The translations under genes were made by a program, and so were the position numbers. 64,000 nt of DNA from Rhodococcus sp. 105337 (lineage in GTDB: Bacteria > Actinomycetota > Actinomycetes > Mycobacteriales > Mycobacteriaceae), in NCBI RefSeq assembly GCF_012844225.1, contig NZ_JABAGQ010000009.1:124001-188000 (forward strand), in the 5' to 3' direction. Shown here piece after piece: positions 17,051 through 25,858 of the stretch; position 1 is the stretch's first letter, and the number at the start of each line of letters is the position of its first letter. Below the pieces are notes generated by a model. The model made no database searches and had not been told where the DNA came from. It saw nothing but the letters and a program-made list of their open reading frames with translations.

Positions 17051-18211
17051 TGTCGTCGGGGCCGTGAGCACCGGGGCGAGCAGCGCCGCGACGAGTACGC
17101 AGACGAGCGGCACCGCCATCGCCGTGGTGAGAGACGTCGCCTCGGACACCCACCCGATACAGGCCGGTCCCGCCAGGAACCCGAGATAGCCCAGACCCAC
17201 GACGCGGGACATGTCGGCACCGGGGGACCCGGAGTCGAGATTGCCTGCCGCGGTGAACAGCTGGGGTACGGCACCGGACAGTCCGAGACCGAAGAGCGCC
17301 CACCCGGCGAGCGTCAGGGGGAGAACCGGCGACGCCATCACCGTGCCCATGCCGACGGCCGCCATCAGCGTTCCGTACCGGATCACGCCGGCGCTGCCGA
17401 TACGCGCGCTCACCCGGTCGGCGACGAACCTGCCGAGCGTCATCGTCGCGGAGAACGCCCCGAACGCGAGCGCGGCCACCGACGCCGGACTGTCGAGTCG
17501 CTCCTGGACCTGGAGGGCACTCCAGTCGTTGGCGACCCCTTCGCAGAGCATCAGCGCGAACGCGACACCACCGAGCAGCACCACCCGCCGGGAATAGCCG
17601 CCGCGTCGCCCGGACGGCGACCGGCGGGGAACGGGCGTGGTGCGCACGAGATGCCGCCCGGCCCATGCGACCAGGCATACCGCCACTCCTCCCGCCGCCG
17701 CAAGCGTGACGGGAGGACTCACCTCCATCGCGAGGGTGGCCGCACCCACCAGCGACCCGGCGATGCCCCCGGCGGAGAACACTCCGTGAAACGCCGACAT
17801 GATCGGCCGTTCGTACCGTTGCTCGAGCACCACGGCCTGCGAGTTCATCGAGACGTCGAGTGCGCCGTTCGCCAGCCCGAAGATCGCGAGGGCCAGGCCG
17901 AGTTGCCACGGCGCGGTCGCGAGTCCCGGCCCGACGGCCACGACCGCCAGCGCGAGCGCCGACACGATCGTCGTGCGGTGGCTGCCGAATCGGTCGGCGA
18001 GCCGTCCCGTCACCTGCATTCCGCACAGCGCACCCGCCGCGAGCAGCAGCAACAGCGATCCGAGAGTCGCGTACCCCGTCCCGACCCGCTCCAGGATCAC
18101 CGGGATGTGCACCACCCACATGGCGAGCAGGAACCCGTTCACGCCGAACACCGTGAACACCGCGACGCGCGCGCAGGCGAGCCGGGCGTTCTTCCGCACA
18201 GAATCGGTCAC
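17033..18211 (-). CDS. MFS transporter
   Basis: The 392-residue membrane protein has about twelve hydrophobic segments and the MFS loop motif GRLADRFGSHRT between helices 2 and 3. GANGALDVSMNSQAV-like helix 5 features and a weaker second-half RFVADRVSARIG loop resemble the FucP/YbjJ-like branch. The GTG start at 18211 has no strong ribosome site. The substrate is unknown. It follows no other gene in operon with it and ends inside a shared hairpin with pntB. Confidence 0.85.
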   Translation of the reverse strand: MTDSVRKNARLACARVAVFTVFGVNGFLLAMWVVHIPVILERVGTGYATLGSLLLLLAAGALCGMQVTGRLADRFGSHRTTIVSALALAVVAVGPGLATAPWQLGLALAIFGLANGALDVSMNSQAVVLEQRYERPIMSAFHGVFSAGGIAGSLVGAATLAMEVSPPVTLAAAGGVAVCLVAWAGRHLVRTTPVPRRSPSGRRGGYSRRVVLLGGVAFALMLCEGVANDWSALQVQERLDSPASVAALAFGAFSATMTLGRFVADRVSARIGSAGVIRYGTLMAAVGMGTVMASPVLPLTLAGWALFGLGLSGAVPQLFTAAGNLDSGSPGADMSRVVGLGYLGFLAGPACIGWVSEATSLTTAMAVPLVCVLVAALLAPVLTAPTTPAPTR

Positions 18212-18257
18212 GCGGGCACGGTACCGATTTCGGCTCCCGAAGCCGGGCACCGGCTCG

Positions 18258-19550
18258 TTACGCGCCGCCGAGCAGCGCGGGCACCGGGTCTCCGAGGAAG
18301 CGGCCGATCGCGGCGAGCGCGCGGCCGCCCTGCTCACCGTCGACGAGGCGATGGTCGAACGAGAGCGACAGGCTCGCGACCTTGCGGACGGCGAGTGCAC
18401 CGTCGATCACCCACGGACGATCCGCGATGGCGCCGACCGCGAGGATCGCCGCTTCGTCCGGGTTGAGGATCGGTGTGCCCGCCTCGATGCCGAAGACACC
18501 GATGTTGGTGACGGACACGGTGGAACCGGTCAGCTCGGTGGGCGTCGATCGGCCGGTCCGGGCGCGATCGGCGGCCTCGGCGATCGCACCCGCGAGGTCC
18601 GGGAGCGCTAGATGCCGGGCGTCGCGCACGACCGGGACCTTCAGCCCGTCCGGCGTGGCGGCGGCGATCCCGAGATGGACGTCGTGGTGGACGACGATCT
18701 CCTGGGCGTCGTCGTCCCACCGTGAGTTGAGCGACGGTTCCTCGGCGACCGCGCGCATCAATGCCCGGGCAACGACGGTCAGCGCGGTGAGGTGACGGCC
18801 GTCGAACGCAGGTTCGCGGCGCAATCGCGTCACGAGGTCGACTGTGGCCGTCACATCGCAGGTGAGGAACACCGTCGCGTGCGGTGCGGTGAACGCGCTG
18901 CGGGTCACAGCGTCGGCCGTGCGTTTGCGGACACCGCGGATCGGCACCCGGCTGGTGGCCGACGCGGGTCGCATTGTGCCCGTCTCGGTGTGCCCGGCAT
19001 CGGGTCCTGCCGCGCGCCGGACATCGTCCCGGGTGATCGCCCCTCCCTGCCCGGAGCCCTCGACCTCCGCGAGATCCACCCCGAGCAGGGCCGCCTCCCG
19101 GCGCGCGCCCGGTTTCGCGTCCGGGCGGTGCGCGGGCGCGCCGGTGGTGCTCGACGAGGTCCCGGCAGAGTTGGTCCGTGTCGCGCGCCGGCTGACGGGT
19201 GCGGCGCCCGGGCCGTAGCCGACCAGCATCGCCGGACGCGCTTCGGCGGGCGCCTCGTCGGACGCCGGGGACGCCGCGGGTTGTGCGCCGTCCGACGGCT
19301 CCGCGCCGACCGCGATCCGCAACAGCGGGCTGCCCACGGGGATCGTCTGGCCCGGTGCGACGAGGAGTTCGGCGACCGTGCCGGCATGTGGCGACGGCAA
19401 CTCGACGGTCGCCTTCGCCGTCTCCACCTCGCCGATGACCTGATTGAGCTCGAGGCGGTCGCCGATCTGCACCGACCACGACACCCACTCGGCCTCGGTG
19501 AGTCCCTCCCCGAGATCGGGCAGGCGGAACTCCTCGACGGACTGTGACAT
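18258..19550 (-). CDS. bkdC: Branched-chain 2-oxoacid dehydrogenase E2 (dihydrolipoyl acyltransferase)
   Basis: The 430-residue E2 has one lipoyl domain (residues 1-80; lipoylated Lys in VETAKAT), a long Pro/Ala linker, the peripheral-subunit-binding domain (REAALLGVDLAEVEGSGQGGAITRDDV cut across a linker) and the catalytic domain ending with DHRLVDG. ATG 19550 is preferred because AAGGGAG precedes it by 6 nt. ATG 19568, overlapping the E1-beta stop, is the alternative. M. tuberculosis has the same single-lipoyl form (Rv2495c). It works with bkdA/bkdB in valine, leucine and isoleucine breakdown. Confidence 0.92.
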   Translation of the reverse strand: MSQSVEEFRLPDLGEGLTEAEWVSWSVQIGDRLELNQVIGEVETAKATVELPSPHAGTVAELLVAPGQTIPVGSPLLRIAVGAEPSDGAQPAASPASDEAPAEARPAMLVGYGPGAAPVSRRATRTNSAGTSSSTTGAPAHRPDAKPGARREAALLGVDLAEVEGSGQGGAITRDDVRRAAGPDAGHTETGTMRPASATSRVPIRGVRKRTADAVTRSAFTAPHATVFLTCDVTATVDLVTRLRREPAFDGRHLTALTVVARALMRAVAEEPSLNSRWDDDAQEIVVHHDVHLGIAAATPDGLKVPVVRDARHLALPDLAGAIAEAADRARTGRSTPTELTGSTVSVTNIGVFGIEAGTPILNPDEAAILAVGAIADRPWVIDGALAVRKVASLSLSFDHRLVDGEQGGRALAAIGRFLGDPVPALLGGA

Positions 19551-19564
19551 CGCCACTCCCTTCG

Positions 19565-20548
19565 TCATGCCGCGAGTGCGCGATCCACCGCATCGAGGAT
19601 GCGGTCCGGGTCCGGCCGGTGGTGGGATTCGAGTTTTGCCGGCGGGTACGGAATGTCGAATCCGCCGACGCGGAGGACCGGCGCTTCGAGTTGGTAGAAG
19701 CAACGCTCGGCGGTCCGGGCGGCGATCTCGGCGCCGATCCCGCAGAACACCGGCGCCTCCTGCAGCACCACGAGGCGTCCGGTGCGGCGCACCGACGCTT
19801 CGACGGTGTCGAAATCGATGGGCGAGAGCGACCGCAGATCGATCACCTCGAGTGACCGGCCCTCAGCCGCAGCGATGTCCGCAGCCTGCAGGGCGGTGGG
19901 CACCATCGCGCCGAAAGTGACCACGGTGACGTCGCTTCCGGCTCGCAGGATGCGCGCACGGTCGAGGGGAAGATCGGGTCCGGTGTCCACATCGACCTCG
20001 CCGCGTTCCCAGTACCGGTGTTTCGGTTCGAGGAAGACCACGGGGTCGTCGAGCGCGACAGCCTGCTGAATCATCCAGTACGCGTCGGACGGGCTGCCCG
20101 GACTGACCACCCGGAGACCGGCGGTGTGGGCGAAATATGCCTCGGGCGATTCCGAATGGTGCTCGACCGCGCCGATGCCGCCGCCGTAGGGGATGCGGAT
20201 GGTCAGTGGCGCGGTGACCGCTCCCGCGGTGCGGTAACGGATTTTCGCCACCTGCGAGACGATCTGGTCGAACGCGGGGTAGACGAATCCGTCGAACTGG
20301 ATTTCGCACACCGGGCGGTAGCCGCGCAGGGCCATCCCGAATGCCGTTCCCACGATGCCGGATTCGGCCAGAGGAGTGTCCATCACTCGCGCTTCACCGA
20401 AATCCTTCTGCAAGGTGTCGGTGACCCGGAAGACGCCGCCGAGCCTGCCCACGTCCTCGCCCATCAGAATTACTTTCCGGTCCTGTTCGAGTGCGCGGCG
20501 CAAGCCGGCGTTGAGTGCCGCGCCGAGCGCCATCGTCGTGGTGGTCAT
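19565..20548 (-). CDS. bkdB: Branched-chain 2-oxoacid dehydrogenase E1 beta subunit
   Basis: The 327-residue protein has the transketolase-like GEDVGRLGGVFRVTDTLQKDFG, the PLAESGIVGTAFGMALRGYRPV region, the VEHHSESPEAYF loop, and the C-terminal domain with VIDLRSLSPIDFDTV. It forms an alpha2beta2 tetramer with BkdA. The ATG overlaps the bkdA stop as ATGA, which suggests strict co-expression. Confidence 0.94.
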   Translation of the reverse strand: MTTTTMALGAALNAGLRRALEQDRKVILMGEDVGRLGGVFRVTDTLQKDFGEARVMDTPLAESGIVGTAFGMALRGYRPVCEIQFDGFVYPAFDQIVSQVAKIRYRTAGAVTAPLTIRIPYGGGIGAVEHHSESPEAYFAHTAGLRVVSPGSPSDAYWMIQQAVALDDPVVFLEPKHRYWERGEVDVDTGPDLPLDRARILRAGSDVTVVTFGAMVPTALQAADIAAAEGRSLEVIDLRSLSPIDFDTVEASVRRTGRLVVLQEAPVFCGIGAEIAARTAERCFYQLEAPVLRVGGFDIPYPPAKLESHHRPDPDRILDAVDRALAA

Positions 20549-21645
20549 CGCACTGCCTCCTCGTCGGCGCCGGTGAAACTCGCGAGATAGTCGGTGTAAC
20601 CGGCACGTTCGTCCGCGAGCAGCGCATGGTCGGTGGCGTAGACATGGTCGAACATCGTCAGCGGATGCGGGTCGGGCAGTTCGAGCGTGCCGCGCCGCAA
20701 CCGCGTCGCCGCGTCCTGCGCGGTCGTGTCCACGTCGTCGAAGAATGCCCGATCGGCAAGGTTTTCGCGTTCGAGGAGACGTCGCATGCGGTCCAGCGGA
20801 TCGCGTACCTTCCACGCTTCGAGGTCTGCGGGTGTGCGGTACCTGCTCGGATCGTCCGATGTGGTGTGCGGTCCCATCCGGTAGGTGAGCGCTTCGACGA
20901 AGAACGGTCCGGAGCCTTCGCGCGCGTGCCGGGCGGCTTGCCGGGTGACCGCGAGAACGGCGAGGACGTCGTTGCCGTCGACCTGCACGGCGGGCATTCC
21001 GAAGCCCGCGGCGCGCTGTGCGAGCGGCACCGGGCTCTGCATCTGCGTGGGGGCACTGATCGCCCAGTGGTTGTTCTGGCAGAAGAAGACGACGCCGGCG
21101 CCCCAGCCGACCGCGAATCCGAGCGCCTCCGACAGGTCGCCCTGGCTCGTCGCGCCGTCGCCGAAATACACGATCGTGGCGATGTCGGCGCCGTCGAGCT
21201 TGGCTCCCATGGCGTAGCCCGTCGCGTGCAAGCCCTGTGCCCCGACGACGATGGCGGGATTGGTCGTGTTGACGGTGGCCGGGTCCCATCCCGAGTGGGC
21301 ACAGCCGCGCCACAGGGCGGTCATGTCGGCGGGATCGACACCACGACACCAGGCGACGGCGTGCTCGCGGTAGCTCGTGAAGACGTAGTCGTCGGTTTCC
21401 AGTGCCCGGGCCGACCCGACTTGTGCGGCCTCCTGGCCCGTCATCGGCGCCCAGAGGCCGAGTTCGCCCTGGCGCTGCAGCGCGATCGCCTCGTTGTCGA
21501 GCCGGCGGACGACGACCAGGTCGCGGTAGAGGTCGCGGAGTCGGGCGGGTCCGATATCGGCGACCAGTCCGCTGTAAGCGGGGTTGTGGACGCGTTGCCC
21601 GTCGGGCTGGATCAACTGGACCGGGTGGGTCGTGGGTGCAACCAT
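20545..21645 (-). CDS. bkdA: Branched-chain 2-oxoacid dehydrogenase E1 alpha subunit
   Basis: The 366-residue subunit carries the thiamin diphosphate motif GDGATSQGDLSEALGFA to QNNHWA and the phosphorylation-loop-like RMGPHTTSDDPSRYR. It decarboxylates branched-chain 2-oxoacids and transfers the acyl group to E2. GAGGTGA lies 4 nt before the ATG. It heads the bkdABC operon and is divergent from an Lrp regulator, with a 22-bp dyad between them. The products feed the valine degradation genes seen 15 kb away. Confidence 0.94.
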   Translation of the reverse strand: MVAPTTHPVQLIQPDGQRVHNPAYSGLVADIGPARLRDLYRDLVVVRRLDNEAIALQRQGELGLWAPMTGQEAAQVGSARALETDDYVFTSYREHAVAWCRGVDPADMTALWRGCAHSGWDPATVNTTNPAIVVGAQGLHATGYAMGAKLDGADIATIVYFGDGATSQGDLSEALGFAVGWGAGVVFFCQNNHWAISAPTQMQSPVPLAQRAAGFGMPAVQVDGNDVLAVLAVTRQAARHAREGSGPFFVEALTYRMGPHTTSDDPSRYRTPADLEAWKVRDPLDRMRRLLERENLADRAFFDDVDTTAQDAATRLRRGTLELPDPHPLTMFDHVYATDHALLADERAGYTDYLASFTGADEEAVR

Positions 21646-21695
21646 CGGGTCACCTCGTGGGTGCTGTCCGGGTGAGCCGGGTGGGCCGCGCCGGA

Positions 21696-21717
21696 ATGTG
21701 AGTGGTGTACCTCACAT
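21696..21717. promoter_or_regulatory. Dyad ATGTGAG-N8-CTCACAT between bkdA and the Lrp gene
   Basis: Seven-base arms match perfectly around an 8-bp spacer in the 164-bp divergent gap, 51 bp from the bkdA ATG and 93 bp from the Lrp ATG. It is the best candidate operator for the Lrp protein. No clear -35/-10 pair was assigned. Confidence 0.55.
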
Positions 21718-21809
21718 GATCCACTTCTGGGACGAGTGCGCAATCGATGCGTCGCGCAGTGTGCAGGAAGCACGGTCGCCGGGCGGTTCGGAGTGGCACA
21801 CTGCGAAGA

Positions 21810-22283
21810 ATGACCAGTCTGGACGGGACGGACGCACGTTTGCTGCTCGAACTCGCTCGTACGCCGAGAGCAACCGGGGTGGAGTTGTCGCAGCGACTCG
21901 GACTCTCGCGCAACACGGTTCAGGCGCGGCTGAGCCGGTGGGAGTCGGAAGGGGTCCTCGCCTCGTTCGATCGCCGCGTCGACCCCGTCGCGCTCGGGTA
22001 CCCGCTCGCGGCCTATGTCGCCACCCAGGTCGATCAGCACCGGCTCGACGCGGTCGTCGAGGAGTTGGCACAGATCCCCGAGGTCACCGAGGTGTACGGG
22101 GTGACCGGTCCGATCGACCTGTCGGTGAAGATCGTGGCGCGCGACGCCGACGATCTCTATCGGCTGGCGGAGCGGATTCTCGGGATTCCGGGCGTCGAGC
22201 GCACCGACATGTCGCTCGTGATGCGCGAACTCGTCCCGCAGCGCACCGAGCCGCTCCTTCGGCGTGCGGCCGGAGCCCGATAG
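21810..22283 (+). CDS. bkdR: Lrp/AsnC-family regulator, probably of bkdABC
   Basis: The 157-residue protein has an N-terminal winged helix (DARLLLELARTPRATGVELSQRLGLSRNTVQARLSRW) and a C-terminal RAM ligand-binding domain (YVATQVDQHRL, EVTEVYGVTGPIDLSVKI, GVERTDMSLVM). The ATG at 21810 follows GCGAAG. The position next to and divergent from bkdABC mirrors BkdR of Pseudomonas, where an Lrp protein activates branched-chain oxoacid dehydrogenase in response to branched-chain amino acids. The gene name is inferred from this context. Confidence 0.88.
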   Translation: MTSLDGTDARLLLELARTPRATGVELSQRLGLSRNTVQARLSRWESEGVLASFDRRVDPVALGYPLAAYVATQVDQHRLDAVVEELAQIPEVTEVYGVTGPIDLSVKIVARDADDLYRLAERILGIPGVERTDMSLVMRELVPQRTEPLLRRAAGAR

Positions 22284-22312
22284 CGTCGGCGGTGCGCTGC
22301 GCGCCGGTGACC

Positions 22313-22783
22313 CTACGTGGCGGTCGAGGTGACCAGTTGCATGACCGCTTTGCGGATCTGTTCGGGAATCGGCACCGGCCGCCGCGTCTGCATGTCGATG
22401 TACACGTGCACGAAACGGCCTGTCGCGGCGGGCTGCAACGAGCCTTCCGACTCGCGGAAGATGGCGAGCGAATAGGTGACCGACTGCGTACCGAGGCGCT
22501 CCACCGCGAGACCGACCTGGAGCCGGTCGGGGAACGACAGCTCGGCGAGGTAGCGGCACGAGGTCTCCGCAACCACACCGATCGCGTCGAGTTCCCGGAT
22601 GTCGACCCCGGTCGTGGCCATGAGCCAGCCGTTCACCGCGGAGTCGAAGTACGAGTAGTAGGTGACGTTGTTGACGTGGCCGTAGTGGTCGTTGTCGGCC
22701 CACCGTGTCTGCATGGGCCAGAGCACCGGGAAGTGCTCCGGATCAGGTTGTGCGGCGGGTCTCGTCGGCTGACTGTTGCTCAC
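22313..22783 (-). CDS. Acyl-CoA thioesterase of the 4HBT (hotdog) family
   Basis: The 156-residue protein has the hotdog signature TRWADNDHYGHVNNVTYYSYFD with the active-site Asp, followed by GVVAETSCRYLAELSFPDRLQVGL. It is related to 4-hydroxybenzoyl-CoA thioesterase and FcbC/YbgC. The start is uncertain: GTG 22783 gives a normal N-terminus but overlaps the BenE gene by 41 nt and has GAGGA directly against it, while GTG 22726 has CCGGAG at 9 nt. The overlap implies coupling to BenE. Confidence 0.82.
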   Translation of the reverse strand: MSNSQPTRPAAQPDPEHFPVLWPMQTRWADNDHYGHVNNVTYYSYFDSAVNGWLMATTGVDIRELDAIGVVAETSCRYLAELSFPDRLQVGLAVERLGTQSVTYSLAIFRESEGSLQPAATGRFVHVYIDMQTRRPVPIPEQIRKAVMQLVTSTAT

Positions 22784-23984
22784 TCCTCGACGATAGTGCT
22801 CCCCGGACGGCAAGTCCGATCAACAGCGCCCAGAATGCAGAACCGACGCCGAATATCGACAATCCGGATGCCGCGACCAGGAACGTGACGACCGCGGCCT
22901 CGCGATCGTGCAGGTCTCGGAGGGCGGCGGATAGTGCGCCGCCGAGGGTGGCCAGCAGCGCCAGCCCCGCCACGGTTTCGACGACTCCTGCGGGTGCGAG
23001 CGCCACCAGAGCGGCAAGGCCGGCCGAGCACAGGGCGAGCACCAGGTACGACCAGCCCGCGGACCACGCGGCCACCCAGCGGCGCTGCGGGTCGGGATCC
23101 GCGTCGGGTGCGGCGGCGAGTGCGGCACTGATGGCTGCCAGGTTGACGGCGTGGCCACCCGCGGGAGCACCGATCACCGTGCCGAGGCCGGTCACCGTCA
23201 TCACCGCGCGCCACGGCGTCCGGTACCCGAACGAGTTCAGCACCGCGGTGCCGGGAATGTTCTGCGAGGCCATCGTCACGATGTAGAGCGGCAGCGCGAT
23301 TCCCAGCAGTGCCTGCCACGTCCAGGCCGGTGCCGTGAAGTCGAGACGGGGAGCGAGGTCGGTGGGCGCGACGGCGGTCCCGGTACGGACGAGGTGCACG
23401 ACGATCACCACCGTCGCCGCTGCGAACGCGCCCGGCACCGCCCATCGGGGCCGCACGCGTTGCAGGATCAGCCAGACCAGCGCTACCGGTGCGATGACCG
23501 CGGGGGAGTCGGCCAGTGCGGTGACCGGCGCCAGGCACAGCGGGACGAGGATGCCCGCGAGCATCGCCTGCGCGAGGGACGTGGGAATGGACGAGATCAG
23601 TCGTCCGAGCGTCGGCCAGAGTCCGGTCAGCACGACCGCCACGCCGACGACGACGAACGCGCCCACCGCCGCGGGCCAGCCTCCCACCACGACACCGGTA
23701 CCCGCGAGCAGTGCCGCGCCGGGCGTCGACCACGCCAGCGTGATCGGAGTGCGATACCGGCGCGACAGCCAGAGGATGCCGGCACCCTGGGTCAGGCACA
23801 GTGCGGCCAGGCCCGAGGCGGCCTCTGCAGGGGAGGCGCCGACCGCGCGCAGGCCGGTGAGCACGACGGCGAACGAACTGGTGAAACCGACGAGTGCGGT
23901 CACGATTCCCGCTGTGACGGGCCGCGATATCGGTGACGTGCCGCCGGTCGGCGTCGCTGCGGCGTTCGGCGGGGATTCGGTCAC
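22743..23984 (-). CDS. benE: BenE-family benzoate/proton symporter-like transporter
   Basis: The 413-residue membrane protein has about twelve hydrophobic helices and the BenE features GFTSSFAVVLTGLRAVGASPAEA and SLAQAMLAGILVPLC plus the conserved PGTAVLNSFGY and GAPAGGHAVNLAAI segments. The family imports benzoate with protons, though many relatives have no proven substrate. No benzoate catabolic genes lie in this window. The GTG start at 23984 is the longest plausible one. Confidence 0.85.
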   Translation of the reverse strand: MTESPPNAAATPTGGTSPISRPVTAGIVTALVGFTSSFAVVLTGLRAVGASPAEAASGLAALCLTQGAGILWLSRRYRTPITLAWSTPGAALLAGTGVVVGGWPAAVGAFVVVGVAVVLTGLWPTLGRLISSIPTSLAQAMLAGILVPLCLAPVTALADSPAVIAPVALVWLILQRVRPRWAVPGAFAAATVVIVVHLVRTGTAVAPTDLAPRLDFTAPAWTWQALLGIALPLYIVTMASQNIPGTAVLNSFGYRTPWRAVMTVTGLGTVIGAPAGGHAVNLAAISAALAAAPDADPDPQRRWVAAWSAGWSYLVLALCSAGLAALVALAPAGVVETVAGLALLATLGGALSAALRDLHDREAAVVTFLVAASGLSIFGVGSAFWALLIGLAVRGALSSRSEQQSADETRRTT

Positions 23985-24052
23985 GGAGCGGCATTCTGCC
24001 GGATCGCGCGTGGGTGATGCGGAGCGCTCGTGTTCCGTGCCAGGATCGAGAC

Positions 24053-24889
24053 ATGCCCGACACCAACGTGCTCATCTCGGCGTCCGACCTGGCGCACCTG
24101 ATCGACATCGGGAAGCCTCCGGTGCTGCTCGATGTGAGGTGGGCACTCGGGGACTCCCACGGCATCGACCGGTACCACCGGGGGCACATCCCCGGAGCGG
24201 TCTACGTCGACCTCGATTCGGAGCTGGCGGATCCGCCCTCCCTGGAACGCGGCCGCCATCCGCTCCCCGATATCGGTCGCCTGCAGGACGCGGCACGACG
24301 CTGGGGCATCTCCGACGGTGATCCGGTGGTCGCCTACGACGCGTCCGGAGGACTCGCGGCCGCTCGCGCGTGGTGGTTGCTTCGCTGGGCGGGGCTCACG
24401 GACGTCCGTCTGCTCGACGGTGGGTTGTCGGCGTGGACCGCGGGCGGCCACGAGGTGGCCGCGGGTCCCGGGGAACGCCCTCATCCGGGGACGGTGTCGT
24501 TGAGTCCGGGGCACCTGCCGACTGTCGGCCCGGACGAAGTTGCGCGTTTCCCTTCGCACGGAGTTCTGCTCGACGCGCGGTCGTCGGCCCGGTTCCGTGG
24601 CGACGAAGAACCCGTCGATCGCCGGGCGGGACACGTTCCGGGCGCGGTCAGTGCGCCCACCACGGAGAATCTTCGCGACGACGGGTCGTTCCGCCCGCCG
24701 GATCAGCTCGCGGCGCGTTTCGAAAGGCTCGGTGTCACCGGCGGCGACGTCGCCGTCTACTGCGGTTCGGGCATCAACGCGGCCCACGAGATCGCGGCAC
24801 TGGCGATCGTCGGGATCGACGCGGCCCTGTATCCGGGTTCGTGGTCGCAGTGGGCGGCCGATCCTCGGCGGCCCGTGGCGACCGGCTAG
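24053..24889 (+). CDS. Two-domain rhodanese / 3-mercaptopyruvate sulfurtransferase
   Basis: The 278-residue protein has two rhodanese domains. In the N-terminal one the active-site loop reads YDASGGLAAARA, without Cys, so that domain is structural. The C-terminal loop AVYCGSGINAAHE carries the catalytic Cys in the CGSG form typical of mercaptopyruvate sulfurtransferase. It should transfer a sulfane sulfur to a thiol acceptor in the cytoplasm. The ATG at 24053 follows AGGATCGAG. It stands alone and is divergent from benE. Confidence 0.9.
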   Translation: MPDTNVLISASDLAHLIDIGKPPVLLDVRWALGDSHGIDRYHRGHIPGAVYVDLDSELADPPSLERGRHPLPDIGRLQDAARRWGISDGDPVVAYDASGGLAAARAWWLLRWAGLTDVRLLDGGLSAWTAGGHEVAAGPGERPHPGTVSLSPGHLPTVGPDEVARFPSHGVLLDARSSARFRGDEEPVDRRAGHVPGAVSAPTTENLRDDGSFRPPDQLAARFERLGVTGGDVAVYCGSGINAAHEIAALAIVGIDAALYPGSWSQWAADPRRPVATG

Positions 24890-24933
24890 ATCCCGGGCGT
24901 AGGGGGCGGCACGACGGATCCGCACGCACGTTC

Positions 24934-24968
24934 CATTGTTCCAACTTCTGTGTAAATTCGGAACAATG
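24934..24968 (+). promoter_or_regulatory. Operator-like dyad around -10 box and start codon of the DUF5995 gene
   Basis: CATTGTTCC at 24934-24942 and its exact complement GGAACAATG at 24960-24968 flank a 17-bp AT-rich spacer. The spacer contains TAAATT (24953-24958), an actinobacterial -10, and 7 nt later comes the ATG, so the mRNA should be leaderless. A repressor bound here would cover the promoter. Confidence 0.6.
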
Positions 24969-25814
24969 ACGCATTTCGTACGGAGAAGTGTTGCCTTGTC
25001 CCTGAGTGCGGCAGCCGTCGCGGCTGCGGTCGCCGGAGCGCCGGCCGTGTCGGCAGCGCCCGCGGCACCCGCGCCGTCGGCCTGTGTGTCCACGGTCCCC
25101 ACCGCCGACATCGCTGCGCTTACGGACCCCGCCGGGATCGAGACCTTCGACGACGCCAGGTCCCGTATCGCCGCGTTGCGGGAGGTGCTCACTCGTAGCG
25201 ACGACTACCGCGGCACCTTCGTCCTCGCATTCGACGAGATTCTCGCGCTCACGGAGCCGACTCTGGACTCCGGCATCTACGACGACCCGGCGTGGGCGAA
25301 TGCGCTGGCGGTCGAGGTGGTGCGGCTGTATCTGGCGAATCTGCACGAGCACGTCACCGGCGGTACCCCGGCGGCGCATTGGGCGGAGGCACTCGCCGAG
25401 ACCGAGCGGTGTGACCGCAGCCCGGGCCGCGTCCTGGTCGGCGCCGTCGTCGCGCACCTGGTGATCGATTTCCCCGAGGCGCTCGTGACCATCGGATCCA
25501 CGCCCGAGCACACCCGGGACTTCTACACCTTCGGTGGTGCCCTTGTCGATGCCGCGCCCGTCATCGCCGACGAGTTCGAGGTCACCTACGGCACCGATCT
25601 GCGTCCGTTCTTCACCGGGTGGTTCGTCGGTGATCTGCTGGGCGAGACGGAGACGACCACCTTCATGTTCCAGTCGGCGCGAACAGGGGCGTGGGTCAAC
25701 AACTTCGGACTCCAGAACCCCGACACCCACCACCTCACCCGGCAAGGGATGAACGTGGCCTTCGAGGCGGCGAACGTCGTGCTCGACGGGCTCGAAGCAG
25801 TCGGCACCATCTGA
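24966..25814 (+). CDS. Secreted DUF5995-family protein
   Basis: The 282-residue protein begins with a clear Sec signal peptide (basic MTHFVRRSVALSLS, a hydrophobic Ala/Val stretch, then AVSAAPA near residue 31 as the probable cleavage site). The mature part has YLANLHEHVTGGTPAAHW and HLVIDFPEALVTIGSTPEHTRDFYTFG, matching the DUF5995 family as I remember it. The family has several conserved His/Asp residues but no assigned reaction. The gene stands alone, with its own operator-flanked leaderless promoter. Its translation start is inside the dyad. Confidence 0.75.
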   Translation: MTHFVRRSVALSLSAAAVAAAVAGAPAVSAAPAAPAPSACVSTVPTADIAALTDPAGIETFDDARSRIAALREVLTRSDDYRGTFVLAFDEILALTEPTLDSGIYDDPAWANALAVEVVRLYLANLHEHVTGGTPAAHWAEALAETERCDRSPGRVLVGAVVAHLVIDFPEALVTIGSTPEHTRDFYTFGGALVDAAPVIADEFEVTYGTDLRPFFTGWFVGDLLGETETTTFMFQSARTGAWVNNFGLQNPDTHHLTRQGMNVAFEAANVVLDGLEAVGTI

Positions 25815-25858
25815 GCGACCGCGCCCGGGTCACGGCCGCCGAGGGTGGGCGGTGGTGG

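Noticed and set aside
21696-21717. CRP/FNR-type site reading TGTGA...TCACA near bkdA
   Set aside because: The spacing between half sites is 10 bp rather than 6, and the adjacent gene is an Lrp regulator, so an Lrp-type operator is favoured.
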